From positions 1 through 8,040 of the forward strand of contig DAOWAK010000037.1 of the NCBI GenBank assembly GCA_030634605.1: a stretch of 8,040 nucleotides of DNA. The letters are read 5' to 3'. Made by a program: the position numbers and the translations under genes. Numbering within the stretch: position 1 is the first letter of the stretch; each line of letters starts with the position of its first letter. The DNA is from Sedimentisphaerales bacterium. Its GTDB lineage: Bacteria > Planctomycetota > Phycisphaerae > Sedimentisphaerales > SM23-30. The notes under the pieces are model-generated. The model was not told where the DNA came from. It ran no database searches and was given only the letters and a program-made list of their open reading frames with translations. Shown one piece after another: positions 5,841 through 8,040 of this stretch.

Positions 5841-7346
5841 TTATTTTTTCTTTTTCAAGTCAAAAGATCGGTCATCTATAATGCTGGAATCCAGCCAATT
5901 TTGACTTAACAGGGCGAAGTCGGCCATATTGACAATGCCATCCCGGTTGATATCAGATTGGCTGAGAGGTTTGAATTTACCTTTGATGGTGAGGCAATCG
6001 GAGCCGACGAGTTGAGAATTATCGTTTAATCTGGCAGTGAGGAACAACTCTAAAACATCATTATGGTTTACTTCACCGAGTACAGGGACGATATCCTGAG
6101 TTTTGAACTTGAGGGTAAGGTCGATGAAGCCATCGGGTCCGGCGGAGGTACAGTCACAAGCGCAGGGGTCCGAGATTGGGGTCAGGGGAGCGGCGACATC
6201 TTCGAGGCTGCTGCGCAGGGGAGCGATTCCGGCCAGTCGAATAGAAGCAGCATCAATATCCATTACGTCAAGATCGTCGGAACCTAAAATCGCAACGGGC
6301 AAAACGCCCTTGCTTTTGACGTTGAGGGGATTAGGACAGGACTGAGGTTTGATGTCAACTGCGATATAACTGATCTTCGGGCTTATCCGAGTTATGGTTA
6401 CTTCAGTAGTACTGAAGTGTGATTCCATTAGATACATGGCACCATCGGGTCCGAACTCCAGAGCGGATTTATACATCAGGGCGGTGACGATTTTTTCGAC
6501 CTGTCCATCGGGATAGACACGGAAGACGGAGTAGGCATTTTCGCCATCGGCCTTGCCCATGATATAGAGGTAGCCGCCGAAGAATTGATTCGCGGTGGTA
6601 TCGAATTCAGCCTGGTAGCCGTGTCGAATCTGGGTGGCGAATTTAGTGGGAATGCCCGCGGCATTAAAAGCAAGGACGCCGCTAAGCTCGGCGGGACTAG
6701 TAAAACTAGCTGCGACATACATAAGACCACCGTAACTATCATCAGGGTCGAAGGCTATATCCTCAGCACCGCCGCTACCAACGCCGGGAAAAACATAAAA
6801 GGTTTGTACCTGCCCCGAAAGCAGCACTTTGCTGATTTTGTCATGCGCAGAACTACTTGCGTAAATATGCCCCCCATAATTGCCGTATCTGTCAACTTCC
6901 AGCGCTACAGGTTGGTTCAGGCCCGTACCGCTGAAAGGTTCCACGGTGCCATCGGGATGTATCCGTGTAACTCTACCTTTAGGCCAAGAGGAAACCGCCC
7001 AGCCTTCGGTTATATAGAGATAATCTCCGTAATCGGTGCCACCGGTCCAGGTAATACCCCAGGCACGGGAAAGGCCAGAGGCTATTACGGCAACATTTTT
7101 ATCAGAATCAACATGGTATATTTTTCCATCGCGGGCATTATGTGTATTATAGTAAGCGACATACAGATTTTGTCCCGAGTCGAATGTCATATAAGAAGGA
7201 GGGCGTGTGCCGGCAGTATCGAAGGTGAGATAAGTCTCAGCTAAGTAGTTCTGGTCGAGGACTTCGAGGGCCCAGAGGGGGCTGGAGCAAAAGGAGGCCA
7301 GGAAGATGTAAAAGATTGTCCAAGTTAGTTTTTGACAATTAATCAT
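5841..7346 (-). CDS. Secreted six-bladed beta-propeller protein with a single dockerin-type repeat
   Basis: This 501-residue protein begins with a signal peptide (K6, hydrophobic 10-22, probable cleavage after PLWA near 26). Residues about 40-320 contain six recurring blade strands at roughly 50-residue steps: NLYVA at 60-64, YGDYLYI at 106-112, YGGHIYA at 157-163, YGGLMYV at 205-211, FGGYLYI at 256-262 and GAMYLME at 302-308. This suggests an NHL/SMP-30-like propeller. Residues about 326-457 form a module starting VDIKPQSCPNP and including KGVLPVAILGSDDLDV, common in planctomycete exported proteins; a CACDC cluster lies at 395-399. Residues 465-484 are one EF-hand-like dockerin repeat (DINRDGIVNMADF); classical dockerins have two. 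The tail ends in four lysines. The start is supported by AGGAG (7356-7360), nine bases upstream. It is probably outside the cytoplasm, binding a ligand or partner. No catalytic residues can be named. Confidence 0.88.
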   Translation of the reverse strand: MINCQKLTWTIFYIFLASFCSSPLWALEVLDQNYLAETYLTFDTAGTRPPSYMTFDSGQNLYVAYYNTHNARDGKIYHVDSDKNVAVIASGLSRAWGITWTGGTDYGDYLYITEGWAVSSWPKGRVTRIHPDGTVEPFSGTGLNQPVALEVDRYGNYGGHIYASSSAHDKISKVLLSGQVQTFYVFPGVGSGGAEDIAFDPDDSYGGLMYVAASFTSPAELSGVLAFNAAGIPTKFATQIRHGYQAEFDTTANQFFGGYLYIMGKADGENAYSVFRVYPDGQVEKIVTALMYKSALEFGPDGAMYLMESHFSTTEVTITRISPKISYIAVDIKPQSCPNPLNVKSKGVLPVAILGSDDLDVMDIDAASIRLAGIAPLRSSLEDVAAPLTPISDPCACDCTSAGPDGFIDLTLKFKTQDIVPVLGEVNHNDVLELFLTARLNDNSQLVGSDCLTIKGKFKPLSQSDINRDGIVNMADFALLSQNWLDSSIIDDRSFDLKKKK

Positions 7347-7355
7347 GGTCCCGAT

Positions 7356-7360
7356 CTCCT
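7356..7360 (-). promoter_or_regulatory. Ribosome binding site of the secreted propeller protein
   Basis: AGGAG on the minus strand, nine bases before ATG 7346. Confidence 0.65.
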
Positions 7361-7403
7361 AAAAAGACTTGGTATATTTTAGGCCGTTAAGCCACTTTTT
7401 ATT

Positions 7404-7432
7404 ATTTTACTCTATTTATCAAGATTATGCAA
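7404..7432 (-). promoter_or_regulatory. Weak promoter candidate for the secreted propeller protein
   Basis: On the minus strand, TTGCAT (7427-7432), a 17-base spacer and TAAAAT (7404-7409) would start near 7397. The -35 matches only 3/6, so this is tentative. Confidence 0.3.
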
Positions 7433-7480
7433 CCTTTTTTTTGGGTTTTATATGTCACTTCAGTCAGCGGCGTGGGTAAC

Positions 7481-7678
7481 AAGTTACCAGCTTACGCTGG
7501 ACCGGCTTCTGGCAGAGCCATATCGAGGCGTTTGCCCTTATCGCCCATCCTGCCAAAAAATACAAATCCCTATACACTCAAGTTACCAGCTTACGCTGGA
7601 CCGGCTTCTGGCAGAGCCATATCGAAACGCTTGCCCTTATCGCCCATCCTACCAAAAAATACAAATTCCTATACACTC
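7481..7678 (+). repeat. Two-unit 99-bp tandem repeat
   Basis: Unit 1 is 7481-7579 and unit 2 is 7580-7678. They differ at only a few bases: GAGGCGTTT/GAAACGCTT, CTGCC/CTACC and ATCCC/ATTCC. Each unit holds the dyads CCAGC-ttac-GCTGG and GGCT-N8-AGCC. The period is a multiple of three, so a plus frame runs through both units as 33-residue repeats (LPAYAGPASGRAIS...), but that frame has no ribosome site and no recognisable fold. I read it as structured non-coding repeat DNA; a repetitive peptide cannot be excluded. Confidence 0.8.
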
Positions 7679-7715
7679 AAGCTATCCATCTTAGCGATAA
7701 ATTGCGGCGGAAGAA

Positions 7716-7752
7716 CATGCTTAAACCGCTTCGCGGCGTAAGCATGCCACCC
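7716..7752. repeat. Hairpin repeat shared with element B
   Basis: CATGCTTA (7716-7723) and TAAGCATG (7739-7746) enclose a second stem CCGC-ttc-GCGG, giving an almost continuous hairpin, and are followed by CCACCC. The same CATGCTTAAAC...GTAAGCATGCCACCC frame occurs in element B at 5513-5551, but there the inner stem is different. This points to a dispersed palindromic family. Confidence 0.55.
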
Positions 7753-7940
7753 GGTCCTGGCTACGGTAAATTGTTGCAGGATACCGGCGGGATGTCGGCG
7801 GTACAGGGTGGTGGTGGGTTAGTGGGGAATAAATTCAGTTGACCGGAGGGAGGGATTTTGAGAAAATATAGGATTCTGGTGCATTTATGGGCTCTGAGGG
7901 GGGTGGTTATTGGAGGGCAGGGCTGAAAATAACGATAATA
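7753..7940. other. G-rich non-coding stretch
   Basis: No gene is supported here. The plus strand carries many G-runs (for example 7806-7828, 7844-7856 and 7895-7922), giving strong strand asymmetry. The frame open on the minus strand reads proline-rich text with VIPAKAGIQ, the translation of the hairpin core, and is not a real protein. Confidence 0.45.
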
Positions 7941-7970
7941 ATACTGGATTCCCGCTTTCGCGGGAATGAC
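7941..7970. repeat. Solo 30-bp hairpin core of element A, inverted
   Basis: A perfect reverse complement of the 30 bases at 3173-3202 and 5341-5370, including ATTCCCGCTTTCGCGGGAAT on this strand. The CTGTTGCGG ends of element A are absent, so only the hairpin is shared. It resembles the widely distributed dRS3-like palindromes of other bacteria. Confidence 0.7.
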
Positions 7971-7993
7971 ACACAGATTATCCTGATTCACAA

Positions 7994-8037
7994 ATCCCAC
8001 CCTGGGATGATGACTATAGCCTGGCTGAGCTCGGCCA
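7994..8037. repeat. Two small inverted repeats at the right edge
   Basis: ATCCCA-ccc-TGGGAT (7994-8008) is a perfect 6-bp stem. TGGCTGAGCTCGGCCA (8022-8037) is a 16-base near-palindrome with a single T-G pair. They could belong to another dispersed element cut by the window edge. Confidence 0.3.
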
Positions 8038-8040
8038 AGC

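Noticed and set aside
7481..7678. CRISPR array
   Set aside because: The units are 99 bp and directly adjacent, with no unique spacers, and there are no cas genes.
7806..7922. G-quadruplex
   Set aside because: Runs of three or more G are present but the loops in the clearest set are long or uneven; only G-richness is claimed.

Overview
The window looks like a piece of a planctomycete chromosome, probably Phycisphaerae or Sedimentisphaerales-like. The best clue is the secreted protein at 5841-7346. It is a beta-propeller followed by a VDIKP..GVLPVAILG module and a single dockerin-type calcium repeat (DINRDGIVNMADF), a combination typical of that phylum. The placement is inferred from family resemblance, not from a marker gene.

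Layout. 1-2414 (minus): most of a large protein with a KaiC/RecA-like N-terminus that has lost its P-loop, followed by a PEP-synthase-type ATP/pyruvate-binding domain; it runs off the left edge. 2415-2668: divergent promoter region. 2669-3148 (plus): a DUF4870 membrane protein. 3142-3284: a TIR-bounded mini-element (A1) that supplies the DUF4870 stop codon. 3316-4905 (minus): a NifA-type sigma-54 activator (GAF, AAA+, Fis HTH). 4931-5309: an AT-rich control region holding repeated TGTAAC sites, a two-layer concentric dyad centred at 5173, and an almost perfect sigma-54 -24/-12 promoter at 5280-5295 pointing right. 5310-5700: three miniature elements. A second copy of A (A2) starts about 5 bp after the predicted sigma-54 start, element B is nested in its right terminus, and element C lies next to them with a TTTA duplication. 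5841-7346 (minus): the secreted propeller/dockerin protein. 7361-8040: no convincing gene, but a two-unit 99-bp tandem repeat, a hairpin shared with element B, a G-rich stretch and a third copy of the 30-bp core of element A.

The part most worth attention is 4905-5700. A sigma-54 activator is transcribed leftward. An enhancer-like dyad and a sigma-54 promoter face away from it. Where the target gene should begin there is a pile of nested non-autonomous elements and then a convergent gene. Either the regulated gene was displaced or lost, or the promoter makes a non-coding transcript. The other genes show no obvious common pathway.
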